DNA of 64,000 nucleotides from a virus. The translations under genes and the position numbers were made by a program. Numbering within the stretch: position 1 is the stretch's first letter; each line of letters begins with the position of its first letter. The stretch covers positions 96,545 to 160,544 of the IMG/VR virus record IMGVR_UViG_3300030104_006433, one strand, 5' to 3'. The notes beneath the pieces were generated by a model. It was not told the origin of the DNA. It worked only from the letters and a program-made list of their open reading frames with translations, and searched no databases. Positions 17,930 to 27,094 of this stretch are shown in pieces.

Positions 17930-19192
17930 ATGTTTTGGCTAGTAGAAAATAGTGAACAATTCTGGAATTTACACCAGAATGAAGAATATCATAAGGAGGC
18001 TTATATAGAAGTTATTCCCTACTCATACAAAACTCATCCAACAATTACTAAAGTATCTCTTGTATACTTACGTCCTTTAAATGCAAGTAAAGGATACATG
18101 ATATCAATAAACCATAGTGAATCTATGCCGTTAAACAACGAGTATATTGTAAATTTAATTAATAATTATGATATATTGCATGTTTGGGGAAAAAAAGAGT
18201 TTTTGCATTATTTTACGTGTAGAAATGTAAATGACATTTCTTTACTTTGTCCTGAATATGAAATGGAAACTACCAAAGCCCATCAAATTTTACAACAAAG
18301 AACTAAAAATAAGTTGGATATTAACAGAATTATTCCTATCGTTAAACATTATGAGACGTGTGAAAAAAATTATAATAATTTAAAACAATATTTTAATGAA
18401 CCAAACAACACATTTTACAACAACAGAGTACCATTGGTATTCAATGCCATTGAAAGGAATGGAATACAAGTGGATAGAGAACTCTTCAAAGAATATTTCA
18501 ACCAAGATTGGGGAGATAAAGTCTATACACAATATAATTACAGAACAACAACAACAAGACCCTCAAATAGATTTGGAGGAATAAATTTTGCTGCGTTAAA
18601 TAAAGAAAATGGAATACGTAAAACATTTATACCAAAAAATGATAAACTTGTTGAAATCGACATTTCAGCTTATCATCCTACTCTTGCTAGCTCCCTTATT
18701 GATTATAGCTTTGATGATAGAGATATTCATGCCTCATTTGCAAAAATGTATGGGGTGGATTACAAAAAATCTAAAGAATTAACATTTAAACAACTATATG
18801 GTGGGGTATTTGATCAATATAAACATTTAGAATTTTTTCAAAAGATACAAAATTTTATTGACAACTTATGGGATGATTTTCAAACTAAAGGATTTATTGA
18901 ATGTCCTATTTCAAAATATAAATTTGAAAAATCTAAGTTAGATAACATGAATCCACAAAAATTATTCAATTATCTATTACAGAATTTGGAGACAGCTAAA
19001 AATGTTCATATATTATGGGACATAATTAAAATATTAAAAAACAAAGATACAAAATTAGTATTATACACTTATGATGCTTTTCTACTAGATTTTAAACTCA
19101 CAGAAAGAACCACATTAGAACGCATATTAGATGTATTTAAAAAATATAAATTAAAAACAAAAATTACACATGGAACCAGTTATGACTTTTGA
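17930..19192 (+). CDS. Diminutive family A DNA polymerase-like protein
   Basis: 420 aa. The C-terminal half shows degenerate but ordered PolA motifs. RPSNRFGGINFAALN followed by IRKTFIP resembles the T-G-R-l-S-s...N-P-N-l-Q-n-I...R.aF.p block. EIDISAYHPTLASSL is motif A (Asp244 as metal ligand). KKSKELTFKQLYGGV is motif B. LYTYDAFLLDF is motif C (Asp382). The N-terminal ~170 residues show no exonuclease motifs. E. coli Pol I is 928 aa, so this is a minimal form. Expressed first in the replication operon. It could be a true polymerase, a primase/translesion-like enzyme, or an inactive relative. Confidence 0.65.
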   Translation: MFWLVENSEQFWNLHQNEEYHKEAYIEVIPYSYKTHPTITKVSLVYLRPLNASKGYMISINHSESMPLNNEYIVNLINNYDILHVWGKKEFLHYFTCRNVNDISLLCPEYEMETTKAHQILQQRTKNKLDINRIIPIVKHYETCEKNYNNLKQYFNEPNNTFYNNRVPLVFNAIERNGIQVDRELFKEYFNQDWGDKVYTQYNYRTTTTRPSNRFGGINFAALNKENGIRKTFIPKNDKLVEIDISAYHPTLASSLIDYSFDDRDIHASFAKMYGVDYKKSKELTFKQLYGGVFDQYKHLEFFQKIQNFIDNLWDDFQTKGFIECPISKYKFEKSKLDNMNPQKLFNYLLQNLETAKNVHILWDIIKILKNKDTKLVLYTYDAFLLDFKLTERTTLERILDVFKKYKLKTKITHGTSYDF

Positions 19193-19643
19193 ACAAACAT
19201 TTGATATTTATACCATAGAATATGACAATGATAAATTTATAAATTTAAGTGACTTGAATAACAAATTATTTTGCACCTTTGTAAAATCAGAAGAGATTGA
19301 TTCCAAAGTTAAAGAACTCTCCACTACCTATAATATAATGTACAACAAAATGTTTGTACTTTATATTAAAAATAATGATGAGTATGTAATAACTTATAAT
19401 GTGGATCAAGGTAATGTTAGTGAAATACCTGATAATACTATTTTAGTGCATAGAAAAAAAGAAACAAATACCTTATACACTATTAATGCTTTAAATGAAT
19501 TAATTAAAAAGCTTAATGGTGGTGTTGTTGACACTAAGTTTCCAATTAATTGGCAACATTATAGAAATTGTGTTTTACTGACTCAACATGGAGATTTAAA
19601 ACAGTTAAATACAAAGATTCACGATATAATTGACCTCTCATAG
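19170..19643 (+). CDS. Hypothetical protein of the replication operon
   Basis: 157 aa, overlapping the polymerase-like gene by 23 bases; a second ATG at 19182 in the common AGTTATG context may be the true start. No domain recognised. In T4 the genes just upstream of gp32 are gp33 and gp59; this protein resembles neither by eye, but a replication or late-transcription accessory role would fit the location. Confidence 0.65.
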   Translation: MEPVMTFEQTFDIYTIEYDNDKFINLSDLNNKLFCTFVKSEEIDSKVKELSTTYNIMYNKMFVLYIKNNDEYVITYNVDQGNVSEIPDNTILVHRKKETNTLYTINALNELIKKLNGGVVDTKFPINWQHYRNCVLLTQHGDLKQLNTKIHDIIDLS

Positions 19644-19650
19644 GCCATAG

Positions 19651-19680
19651 TTTGGCTATCAGTCAAACCTTTATTATATT
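19651..19680 (+). promoter_or_regulatory. Promoter TTTGGCT-N16-TTATATT
   Basis: TTTGGCT (19651-19657), 16-base spacer, TTATATT (19674-19680), 31 bases before the SSB start. It gives the SSB-recombinase-helicase operon its own promoter. Confidence 0.8.
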
Positions 19681-19710
19681 TAAGTATTATTATTTAAAAA
19701 GTTATAAAAC

Positions 19711-20556
19711 ATGGATTTAAACGCGATTAAAAGTCGTTTGTCATCTTTAAATCAGGATGCCAAACCAAGAACAGGTGAGAAAAAAGATTATACATTAGTC
19801 TATTGGAAGCCAAGACAAGAAGGGAAATATCAAATCAGATTTGTACCTTCTTTAATAAATAAAAATAACCCATTTCAAGAAGTTTATATGCATTATGGAG
19901 TTGGAAAATATCCAATAGTAGCATTAACAAACTGGGGTGAACAAGATCCAGTAGTGGATTTTACTAAAAAATTAAGAACAACAAGTGATTCTGAAAATTG
20001 GAGATTAGCTAAGAAATTAGATCCAAAATTGAGAGTATTTGCACCTGTTATTGTTAGAGGTGAAGAAGATAAAGGAGTTAGATTATTTGAATTTAGCAAA
20101 ACTATCTATATGGAATTACTATCAATTGCAGACGATGAGGATTATGGTGATTTTACAGATGTAGCAGAAGGTTTTGACTTTGTTGTTAATGCCTCTAAGG
20201 TAGTTGATAGACCAGGATTTGCTCTTAGTTTAAGACCAAAACCAAAACAAACACCATTAAGTAAAGATGCTTCACAAGTAACAACATGGTTAGAAAATCA
20301 ACCAAAATTGTTAGAAGAAAGATACAAATACACTTATGAGAAATTAAAAGAAGAATTACAAAACTTTATTTCTGGAGGTGAAGAAAAAGAAGATACAATA
20401 GTATCAGAACCAGCATCTGAATTTGATAATGACAATGTAGAAACTAAAGCTGAAGATAAATCTAAAAAAGCATTTAGTTTAGCAACACAAGGTAAACCTA
20501 AAAAAGCAAAATCAGAAGAATTTGATTCACTTTTTGAGGATGATTTACCATTTTAA
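19711..20556 (+). CDS. Single-stranded DNA-binding protein (gp32-like)
   Basis: 281 aa, close to T4 gp32 (301 aa). It coats ssDNA in replication and recombination. Visible features: N-terminal cooperative-binding segment with basic IKSRLSSL, the OB core beginning YWKPRQEGKYQIRFVPS, and a long acidic tail ending in FDSLFEDDLPF that recruits partner proteins. The HYGVGKYPI segment aligns with the zinc-finger region of gp32, but the protein contains no cysteine at all, so the zinc site is lost. It heads the gp32-UvsX-nuclease-gp41 operon. Confidence 0.9.
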   Translation: MDLNAIKSRLSSLNQDAKPRTGEKKDYTLVYWKPRQEGKYQIRFVPSLINKNNPFQEVYMHYGVGKYPIVALTNWGEQDPVVDFTKKLRTTSDSENWRLAKKLDPKLRVFAPVIVRGEEDKGVRLFEFSKTIYMELLSIADDEDYGDFTDVAEGFDFVVNASKVVDRPGFALSLRPKPKQTPLSKDASQVTTWLENQPKLLEERYKYTYEKLKEELQNFISGGEEKEDTIVSEPASEFDNDNVETKAEDKSKKAFSLATQGKPKKAKSEEFDSLFEDDLPF

Positions 20557-20567
20557 ATTAAAATTAT

Positions 20568-21644
20568 ATGCCAAGAGTTAAAAAATCGTTACAGGAAGCA
20601 GTCTCTGCTGAAATAAAATCCAAATTTGATTTAAGTTCCTTCAAAGAAAAGAAGGGACTTAAACAAAATGTTAAATTTAAAGATCAATCATGGATTCCTC
20701 TTTCACAAGCATTTCAAGATGTAACATCAATTCCAGGCATTCCTATGGGTCATATAGTTTTACTTAGAGGCCACTCAGATACAGGTAAAACAACAGCATT
20801 ATTAGAAGCAGCAGTTTCAGCTCAAAAGAGAGGAATACTGCCTGTTTTTATTATTACTGAAATGAAATGGAACTGGGAACATGCTAAACAAATGGGATTA
20901 GATGTTAAAGAAGTAGTAGATGAAGAAACTGGAGAAATCGTAAATTATGAAGGTGAATTCATTTATACTGATAGAGAAACTATTAATTCAATTGAAGATG
21001 TAGCTGGATTTATTTTAGATCTAATAGATGAACAAAAGAAAGGTAACTTACCTTATGATTTATTATTCCTATGGGATAGTATAGGATCAGTACCTTGTGA
21101 AATGTCTATCAAATCAAATAAAAACAATAATGAATGGAATGCTGGTGCAATGTCTACTCAATTTGGAAATAATGTTAATCAGAGAATTACATTATCAAGA
21201 AAAGAATCATCGCCATTTACTAATACATTAGTTTGTATTAATAAAGTATGGACAGCAAAAGCAGAATCACCAATGGGTAAACCTAAATTAATGAATAAAG
21301 GTGGATTTGCTATGTGGTTTGATTCTACATTTGTAGTTACATTTGGTAATATTTCAAATGCTGGAACATCTAAAATTAAAGCAATTAAAGATGGTAAACA
21401 AGTAGAATTTGCTAAACGTGTTAATTTACAGATTGATAAAAATCACATTAATGGGGTCACTACAAGAGGTAGAATAGTTATGACACCTCATGGGTTTATT
21501 AATGATAATGATAAAGAATTAAAAAACTATAAAGATGAAAATGGTAAAGCTTGGAAAGATATTTTAGGTGGAACTGATTTTCAAATAGTTGAAGAGGAGC
21601 AAGATTATAATGATGTAACTTCTTATATAGAAGAACCACAATAA
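20568..21644 (+). CDS. uvsX: UvsX-like RecA family recombinase
   Basis: 358 aa (T4 UvsX 391 aa). ATP-dependent strand-exchange protein for recombination-dependent replication. Walker A is GHSDTGKTT (about residues 68-76), Walker B is DLLFLWDSIGS, and a RecA-type L1/L2 region follows (MSTQFGNNVNQR). Twelve bases after the SSB gene, as expected for functional partners. No UvsY was recognised in the window. Confidence 0.92.
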   Translation: MPRVKKSLQEAVSAEIKSKFDLSSFKEKKGLKQNVKFKDQSWIPLSQAFQDVTSIPGIPMGHIVLLRGHSDTGKTTALLEAAVSAQKRGILPVFIITEMKWNWEHAKQMGLDVKEVVDEETGEIVNYEGEFIYTDRETINSIEDVAGFILDLIDEQKKGNLPYDLLFLWDSIGSVPCEMSIKSNKNNNEWNAGAMSTQFGNNVNQRITLSRKESSPFTNTLVCINKVWTAKAESPMGKPKLMNKGGFAMWFDSTFVVTFGNISNAGTSKIKAIKDGKQVEFAKRVNLQIDKNHINGVTTRGRIVMTPHGFINDNDKELKNYKDENGKAWKDILGGTDFQIVEEEQDYNDVTSYIEEPQ

Positions 21645-21648
21645 AATT

Positions 21649-22680
21649 ATGAAAAAGAAAGAATTACTTGAACTTCTGGGTGATACTCAGGAGAATGATA
21701 AAAGTCTGACTGAGGGTAACAGAATATTGTTATTAGATGGTCTAAATTTATTTTTTAGAAACTTTGCAATGCTTAATATGGTTAATCCTGATGGAGTTCA
21801 TATTGGAGGTTTAGGTGGATTTTTTCGATCATTAGGAGCTATGATTCGTCAAACTCAACCAGATCAGGTTTATGTTGTATTTGATGGAGCGGGATCAGCA
21901 GCTAATCGTAAAAATTTAATACCAGAATATAAATCAGGTAGAAATTTACAAAGAATTACTAATTGGGAGGTGTTTGAAAATTTAGAAGATGAAGATGATT
22001 CTAAAATAGATCAAATGGTTAGAGTTATACAATATTTAAAAACACTCCCAGTTAAAACATTAACTTTAGATAAGGCTGAAGCAGATGATATTATTGCATA
22101 TTTAAGTAATAAATTACCAAATCACAAAGATGATCAAGTATTTATAGTATCTAGTGATAAAGATTTCTTACAATTGATTTCCAAAAATGTTGTAGTATAT
22201 AGACCTATAGAAAAAAAATATTATACTGAAAAAGTAATGAAAGAAAAGTATAATATGCCAGCTCAAAATTTTATTTTATATAAAACCCTATTAGGAGATA
22301 ACTCTGATAAAATTAAAGGAGTTAAAGGATTAGGTGAAAAAGGTATATTTAAAAAATTTCCTGAGTTAACAGAAGGTATTTTAACTTTTGATGATATATT
22401 TAAAATATGTGAAAATAAATTTAAAGACCATGTAGTATATGCTCGTATAATACAGAGTGTTGAAGATCTAGAAAAAAATTATAAAGTAATGGATCTAAGT
22501 AATCCAATGTTAGGAACAAATGATAAAGAATATTTAGATAGGATTGTAGAATCAAAAGATTTAAATTATATTCCTGACCAATTTATAGCATTATATAATG
22601 AAGATAAATTAGGTGGGATGATTAGAAATTTAGATTTTTGGTTAGATGATGTTTTTGAAAAATTAGTTACAAATAAATAA
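21649..22680 (+). CDS. 5'-3' exonuclease / RNase H (FEN-like)
   Basis: 343 aa, similar to T4 RNase H (305 aa). It has the 5'-nuclease order of acidic motifs: LLLDGLNLFFR, VYVVFDGAGSAANRK, KAEADDIIAYL, FIVSSDKDFLQLI and GDNSDKIKGVKGLGEKG (helix-hairpin-helix). It would remove RNA primers from lagging-strand fragments. Expressed between the recombinase and the helicase. Confidence 0.9.
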   Translation: MKKKELLELLGDTQENDKSLTEGNRILLLDGLNLFFRNFAMLNMVNPDGVHIGGLGGFFRSLGAMIRQTQPDQVYVVFDGAGSAANRKNLIPEYKSGRNLQRITNWEVFENLEDEDDSKIDQMVRVIQYLKTLPVKTLTLDKAEADDIIAYLSNKLPNHKDDQVFIVSSDKDFLQLISKNVVVYRPIEKKYYTEKVMKEKYNMPAQNFILYKTLLGDNSDKIKGVKGLGEKGIFKKFPELTEGILTFDDIFKICENKFKDHVVYARIIQSVEDLEKNYKVMDLSNPMLGTNDKEYLDRIVESKDLNYIPDQFIALYNEDKLGGMIRNLDFWLDDVFEKLVTNK

Positions 22681-22685
22681 GTTAT

Positions 22686-24062
22686 ATGACATTAAAAAGT
22701 ATTCAAGAGTACGGAAAAGAATTTCAAATAAAGGTTTTATCTTCTTTATTAACACATAAAGAATTTTTAACAAACATATATGATATTTTAAATGAAGAAG
22801 ATTTTAATAATCAAGCCCATAGATGGATTATTAAAGAAATACTAAAATACTATGACAAATACCATACAGTTCCCTCTTTAGATATTTTAAAAGTTGAAAT
22901 TAAAAAAATTGAAAATGAAGTATTACAAATATCAGTTCAAGAACAATTAAGAGAAGCTTATATAGCAAGTGATGATGATTTAGAGTATGTACAAGAAGAA
23001 TTTTCTGCTTTTTGCAAAAACCAACAACTCAAAAAAGCACTATTATCTTCAGTTGATTTATTAAAAGCCGGAGATTATGATTCTATAAAATTATTAGTAG
23101 AAAATGCTTTAAGAGCAGGAAATGACAAAAATATAGGTCATGAATATAATTTAGATATTGAAACTAGATATAGAGAAGATACAAGAAATCCAATACCCAC
23201 ACCTTGGGATAGAATAAATGAATTATTACAAGGTGGATTAGGACAGGGAGATTTTGGTTTAATATTTGGAAATCCAGGAGGAGGAAAAAGTTGGTCTTTA
23301 GTGGCATTAGGAGGATTTGCCGTTAGAGCAGGTTATAATGTTTTACATTATACTTTAGAATTAGGTGAAGATTATGTAGGTAGAAGATATGATGCGTTTT
23401 TCACTCAAATTCCTGTAAACCATATAATGCAAAATAAAGATAAAGTAGAAGAAGTAATACCTCAAATACCAGGTAAATTAGTTATAAAAGAATTTCCAAT
23501 GGGGAAGGCAACTATACATACTGTAGAATCACATATTAGAAAATGTCATGATTTAGATATTAAACCTGATTTAGTGATAATAGATTATGTTGATCTTCTA
23601 GCAACAAGAAAAAGAACAAATGACCGTAAGGGAGAAATAGATGATATTTATACAAGCACTAAAGGACTTGCCCGAGAATTAAAAGTACCAATCTGGTCAG
23701 TTTCTCAAGTTAATAGAGCAGGTGCTAAAGATGATGTTATAGAAGGAGATAAAGCAGCAGGAAGTTATGATAAAATTATGATAACTGATTTTTGTTTATC
23801 ATTATCTAGAAAAGCAAAAGACAAAGTAAATGGCACCGGTAGGTTTCATGTAATGAAAAATAGATACGGAATGGATGGTTTAACATTTGGAGTAAAAGCT
23901 AATACATCAACTGGACATTTTTCAGTTCATGATTATAATGAGGATGATGAATTAGTATCTAATTTACAAACAGAATCTCTTTCAACATCTGATTTTAATA
24001 ATTATGATAAAGACCATTTAAAAGGTCAAAATATAACAGAGAATTTTTTTATGAATCAATAA
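22686..24062 (+). CDS. Replicative DNA helicase (DnaB/gp41-like)
   Basis: 458 aa (T4 gp41 475 aa). N-terminal helical domain (LSSLLTHKEFLTNIYDI) followed by a RecA-like motor with Walker A GNPGGGKS at about residue 195, Walker B DLVIIDYVDLL and a WSVSQVNRAG sensor segment. It unwinds DNA 5'-3' ahead of the polymerase. No separate primase is recognisable in the window. Confidence 0.92.
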   Translation: MTLKSIQEYGKEFQIKVLSSLLTHKEFLTNIYDILNEEDFNNQAHRWIIKEILKYYDKYHTVPSLDILKVEIKKIENEVLQISVQEQLREAYIASDDDLEYVQEEFSAFCKNQQLKKALLSSVDLLKAGDYDSIKLLVENALRAGNDKNIGHEYNLDIETRYREDTRNPIPTPWDRINELLQGGLGQGDFGLIFGNPGGGKSWSLVALGGFAVRAGYNVLHYTLELGEDYVGRRYDAFFTQIPVNHIMQNKDKVEEVIPQIPGKLVIKEFPMGKATIHTVESHIRKCHDLDIKPDLVIIDYVDLLATRKRTNDRKGEIDDIYTSTKGLARELKVPIWSVSQVNRAGAKDDVIEGDKAAGSYDKIMITDFCLSLSRKAKDKVNGTGRFHVMKNRYGMDGLTFGVKANTSTGHFSVHDYNEDDELVSNLQTESLSTSDFNNYDKDHLKGQNITENFFMNQ

Positions 24063-24074
24063 ACCTTAACACAT

Positions 24075-25061
24075 ATGGCAAAATCAAGATTACTTCAGGA
24101 AAGAATAGTTTATAAACCATTTGAATATCAAGCAGCAGCTGATTACTGGTTAAAACAACAACAAGCTCATTGGTTACATACTGAAGTACCAATGATGTCT
24201 GATATAAATGATTGGAAACAAAATCTATCAGAAACAGAAAAAAATATAGTAGGAACTATTTTAAAAGGATTTGCACAAACTGAAACAGTAGTAAATGATT
24301 ACTGGTCAGGATTAGTAACAAAATGGTTTCGAAAACCTGAAATAATAATGATGGCCACAACATTTGGAGCTTTTGAAACAATACATGCTGAAGCTTATTC
24401 TTTACTTAATGAGGAATTAGGATTGGATGATTTTAGTGAATTTTTAGAGGATGAAACTACAATGGCCAAGATTGAAAATTTAATGAATGTGAGAGATAAT
24501 TTTAATGGGGAAAAAGATTGGCATGAGATAGCCAAATCATTAGCTGTATTTTCAGCTTTCACAGAAGGAGTAAATTTATTTTCTTCATTTGCAGTTTTAT
24601 TATCTTTTAAAATGCAAAATAAACTTAAAGGTGTAGGCCAAATAGTAGAATGGAGTATTAGAGATGAATCATTACATTCAGAAGCAGGATGTTGGTTATT
24701 TAGAACATTAATAAAAGAAAACCCAGATTTAAATACACCAGAATTAGAAGCAGCAATTAATGAGGCAGCTTTATTATCACTACAATTAGAACTTAATTTC
24801 ATAGAAAAAGTTTATGAATTAGGAGATTTAGAAGGTTGTTCTAAATACAACTTAACTAACTTTATAAAAAACAGAGTTAATACAAAATTAGCTGATTTAG
24901 GTTACACTCCTATTTTAACTGATATAGATATGAAAGCAGTTAATGAAATGAAATGGTTTGATTCTTTAAGCGCAGGAAAACAACATACAGATTTCTTTGC
25001 AAATAGAGTAACAAATTATAGTAAGGGACACTTAGAATGGGACGCAGCATCAATATTTTAA
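24075..25061 (+). CDS. nrdB: Ribonucleotide reductase class I, beta subunit
   Basis: 328 aa. Di-iron/radical subunit: FAQTETVV and FETIHAEAY carry Glu/His ligands, and IRDESLHSEAGCWLF the second E..H pair. It generates the tyrosyl radical used by NrdA. It is translated just before nrdA (3-base gap), the reverse of the usual nrdA-nrdB order. Confidence 0.94.
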   Translation: MAKSRLLQERIVYKPFEYQAAADYWLKQQQAHWLHTEVPMMSDINDWKQNLSETEKNIVGTILKGFAQTETVVNDYWSGLVTKWFRKPEIIMMATTFGAFETIHAEAYSLLNEELGLDDFSEFLEDETTMAKIENLMNVRDNFNGEKDWHEIAKSLAVFSAFTEGVNLFSSFAVLLSFKMQNKLKGVGQIVEWSIRDESLHSEAGCWLFRTLIKENPDLNTPELEAAINEAALLSLQLELNFIEKVYELGDLEGCSKYNLTNFIKNRVNTKLADLGYTPILTDIDMKAVNEMKWFDSLSAGKQHTDFFANRVTNYSKGHLEWDAASIF

Positions 25062-25064
25062 TTT

Positions 25065-26774
25065 ATGGATAACAATTTAATATCAGATTACAAACAATGG
25101 GAAAAAGGTAGAGACTATCCCGAATGGATGGATGAAGTAGCTTTATCTACAATCTCAAAAGGTTATTTAATGCCAGGTGAAACACCTAAAAAAGCATATA
25201 GAAGAGTAGCATCAGCAGTAGCTATGAGACTAAATAGACCAGATTTAGAAATAAAATTCTTTAAATATATTTGGAATGGTTGGATAGGATTAGCTTCACC
25301 TGTTTTATCAAATACAGGAACAGATAGAGGATTACCAATTTCATGTTTTGGAATTGATACCCCTGACTCTATTAGAGGTATAGGTTTAACAAATGCAGAA
25401 TTAATGCGTTTAACTTCTTATGGAGGAGGAGTTGGAATTGGTTTAAATAGAATTAGACCTAGAGGAACAACTATTAAAGGAAATGGAAAATCAGAAGGAA
25501 TAGTTCCTTGGTCAAAAATTTATGATTCAACTATAATAGCTACAAATCAGGGTAGTGTACGAAGAGGAGCAGCTAGTGTTAATTTAGATGTAACTCACCC
25601 TGATATTAAGGAATATCTTCAAATAAGACGACCAAAAGGTGATCCAAACAGACAATGTTTAAATTTACATCAATGTGTAGTTGTAGAGGATTCTTTTATG
25701 AGAAAATTGAATGATAGAGATCAAGAAGCTATGGAATTATGGTTAGAAATTCTAAAATCAAGAATGGAAACTGGTGAACCTTATATAATGTTTAAAGATA
25801 ATGTTAATAAAGATAATCCAATGGCTTATCTAATGAACAATTTAGATGTTTCCATGACTAATATATGTTCAGAAATAACATTACACACAGATGAAGAACA
25901 TAGTTTTATATGTTGTTTATCATCTTTAAACTTAGCTAAATATGATGAATGGAAAAATACAGATGTTGTAGAAACTGCTATATATTTTCTAGATGGTGTA
26001 ATGCAAGAATTTATAGATAAAACAGAAGGTAAAGCCTCTATGAAACGTACTAATAGACATGCAGTTAAAGGAAGAGCTTTAGGATTAGGTGTAATGGGTT
26101 GGCATACATTCTTACAACAAAAAGATTTACCATTTAATTCTATTTCATCAACAGCTTGGACCCATACAGTTTTCTCACAGATAAAATTAAAAGCAGAAAC
26201 CGCTTCACGTCAATTAGCTGAGGAATATGGAGAACCTTTATGGTGTAAAGGTACAGGTATGAGAAACACTCACCTATTAGCTGTAGCACCTACAGTATCT
26301 AATTCTAGAATATCAGGATGTTCAGCAGGAATTGAACCACAACCCGCTAATGTTTATACATTCAATGGTGCAAAAGGTACTTTTATTGTTAAAAATAAAG
26401 AATTAGTTAATAAATTAAAAGAAACAAAATCAAACACAGAAAAAGTATGGGATCAAATTTTAGCAGATAATGGGTCTGTACAAAATTTACCTGAAGAAAT
26501 ATTATCAGCTGAAGATAAAGAAGTGTTCTTAACATTTCCAGAAATAAACCAATTAGGCTTAGTTCAACAAGCAGCTATTAGGCAAAAATATATAGACCAA
26601 ACACAATCTTTAAATTTATCATTTGACCCAACAGATTCTCCAAGATGGATAAATCAAGTACATATAGAAGCTTGGAAATTAGGAGTAAAAACATTATATT
26701 ATCTAAGAACTGATTCTGTTATTAAAGGTGACTTAGGGTCTAGAATGGCTGAATGTACATCTTGTGATGGATAG
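25065..26774 (+). CDS. nrdA: Ribonucleotide reductase class I, alpha subunit (short, no ATP cone)
   Basis: 569 aa, against about 750 for typical NrdA. It starts near the alpha-barrel fold without an N-terminal ATP-cone domain, so dATP feedback inhibition through that domain should be absent. Active-site residues are present: LPISCFG (redox Cys), NICSE (Asn266, Cys268, Glu270) and CCLSSLN; the C-terminal shuttle pair is ECTSCDG. It makes deoxynucleotides from host ribonucleotides for phage replication. No glutaredoxin or thioredoxin gene is seen nearby. Confidence 0.94.
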   Translation: MDNNLISDYKQWEKGRDYPEWMDEVALSTISKGYLMPGETPKKAYRRVASAVAMRLNRPDLEIKFFKYIWNGWIGLASPVLSNTGTDRGLPISCFGIDTPDSIRGIGLTNAELMRLTSYGGGVGIGLNRIRPRGTTIKGNGKSEGIVPWSKIYDSTIIATNQGSVRRGAASVNLDVTHPDIKEYLQIRRPKGDPNRQCLNLHQCVVVEDSFMRKLNDRDQEAMELWLEILKSRMETGEPYIMFKDNVNKDNPMAYLMNNLDVSMTNICSEITLHTDEEHSFICCLSSLNLAKYDEWKNTDVVETAIYFLDGVMQEFIDKTEGKASMKRTNRHAVKGRALGLGVMGWHTFLQQKDLPFNSISSTAWTHTVFSQIKLKAETASRQLAEEYGEPLWCKGTGMRNTHLLAVAPTVSNSRISGCSAGIEPQPANVYTFNGAKGTFIVKNKELVNKLKETKSNTEKVWDQILADNGSVQNLPEEILSAEDKEVFLTFPEINQLGLVQQAAIRQKYIDQTQSLNLSFDPTDSPRWINQVHIEAWKLGVKTLYYLRTDSVIKGDLGSRMAECTSCDG

Positions 26775-26777
26775 TAA

Positions 26778-26785
26778 TATTTATA
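26778..26785 (+). promoter_or_regulatory. Putative late promoter box TATTTATA
   Basis: TATTTATA 35 bases upstream of the holin candidate; a late box here fits late timing of lysis genes inside an otherwise early/middle region. Confidence 0.6.
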
Positions 26786-26812
26786 ATAAACCAAGTTTTA
26801 AAAAATAGTTTT

Positions 26813-27091
26813 ATGGGATTAATTAAAAATATAAAACAAAAACTTATGGCTTTTAGAGATATGTTCAAAGATGAAAATGACATTAATGAAAAAAATGTTG
26901 TTGGATTCGCTTCATTTGCTGTTATGGCATTATTTGCTATTGTAGACCTTGCAACAGGTGTATATGGTAAGGAAATTGCTATTTCAGAATATATTTACAA
27001 TTCTTTTGTAATAATTACTTTAGGTTGTTTTGGTATATCTGAAGTAGGAAAAATGTTTGGTAAAAAAGAAGATAAAACAGATAAAAAATAA
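26813..27091 (+). CDS. Holin candidate (two-TM small membrane protein)
   Basis: 92 aa with two hydrophobic segments (about residues 29-52 and 60-82), a basic/acidic N-terminal cytoplasmic stretch and a Lys/Asp-rich C-terminal tail. This is the class II holin layout. It is directly upstream (3 bases) of the endolysin and under a late box. Function is inferred from topology and neighbours. Confidence 0.65.
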   Translation: MGLIKNIKQKLMAFRDMFKDENDINEKNVVGFASFAVMALFAIVDLATGVYGKEIAISEYIYNSFVIITLGCFGISEVGKMFGKKEDKTDKK

Positions 27092-27094
27092 AAT

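Noticed and set aside
24395-24802. 135-aa minus-strand open frame
   Set aside because: Antisense to the conserved nrdB; composition is that of a shadow and no gene elsewhere is on the minus strand.
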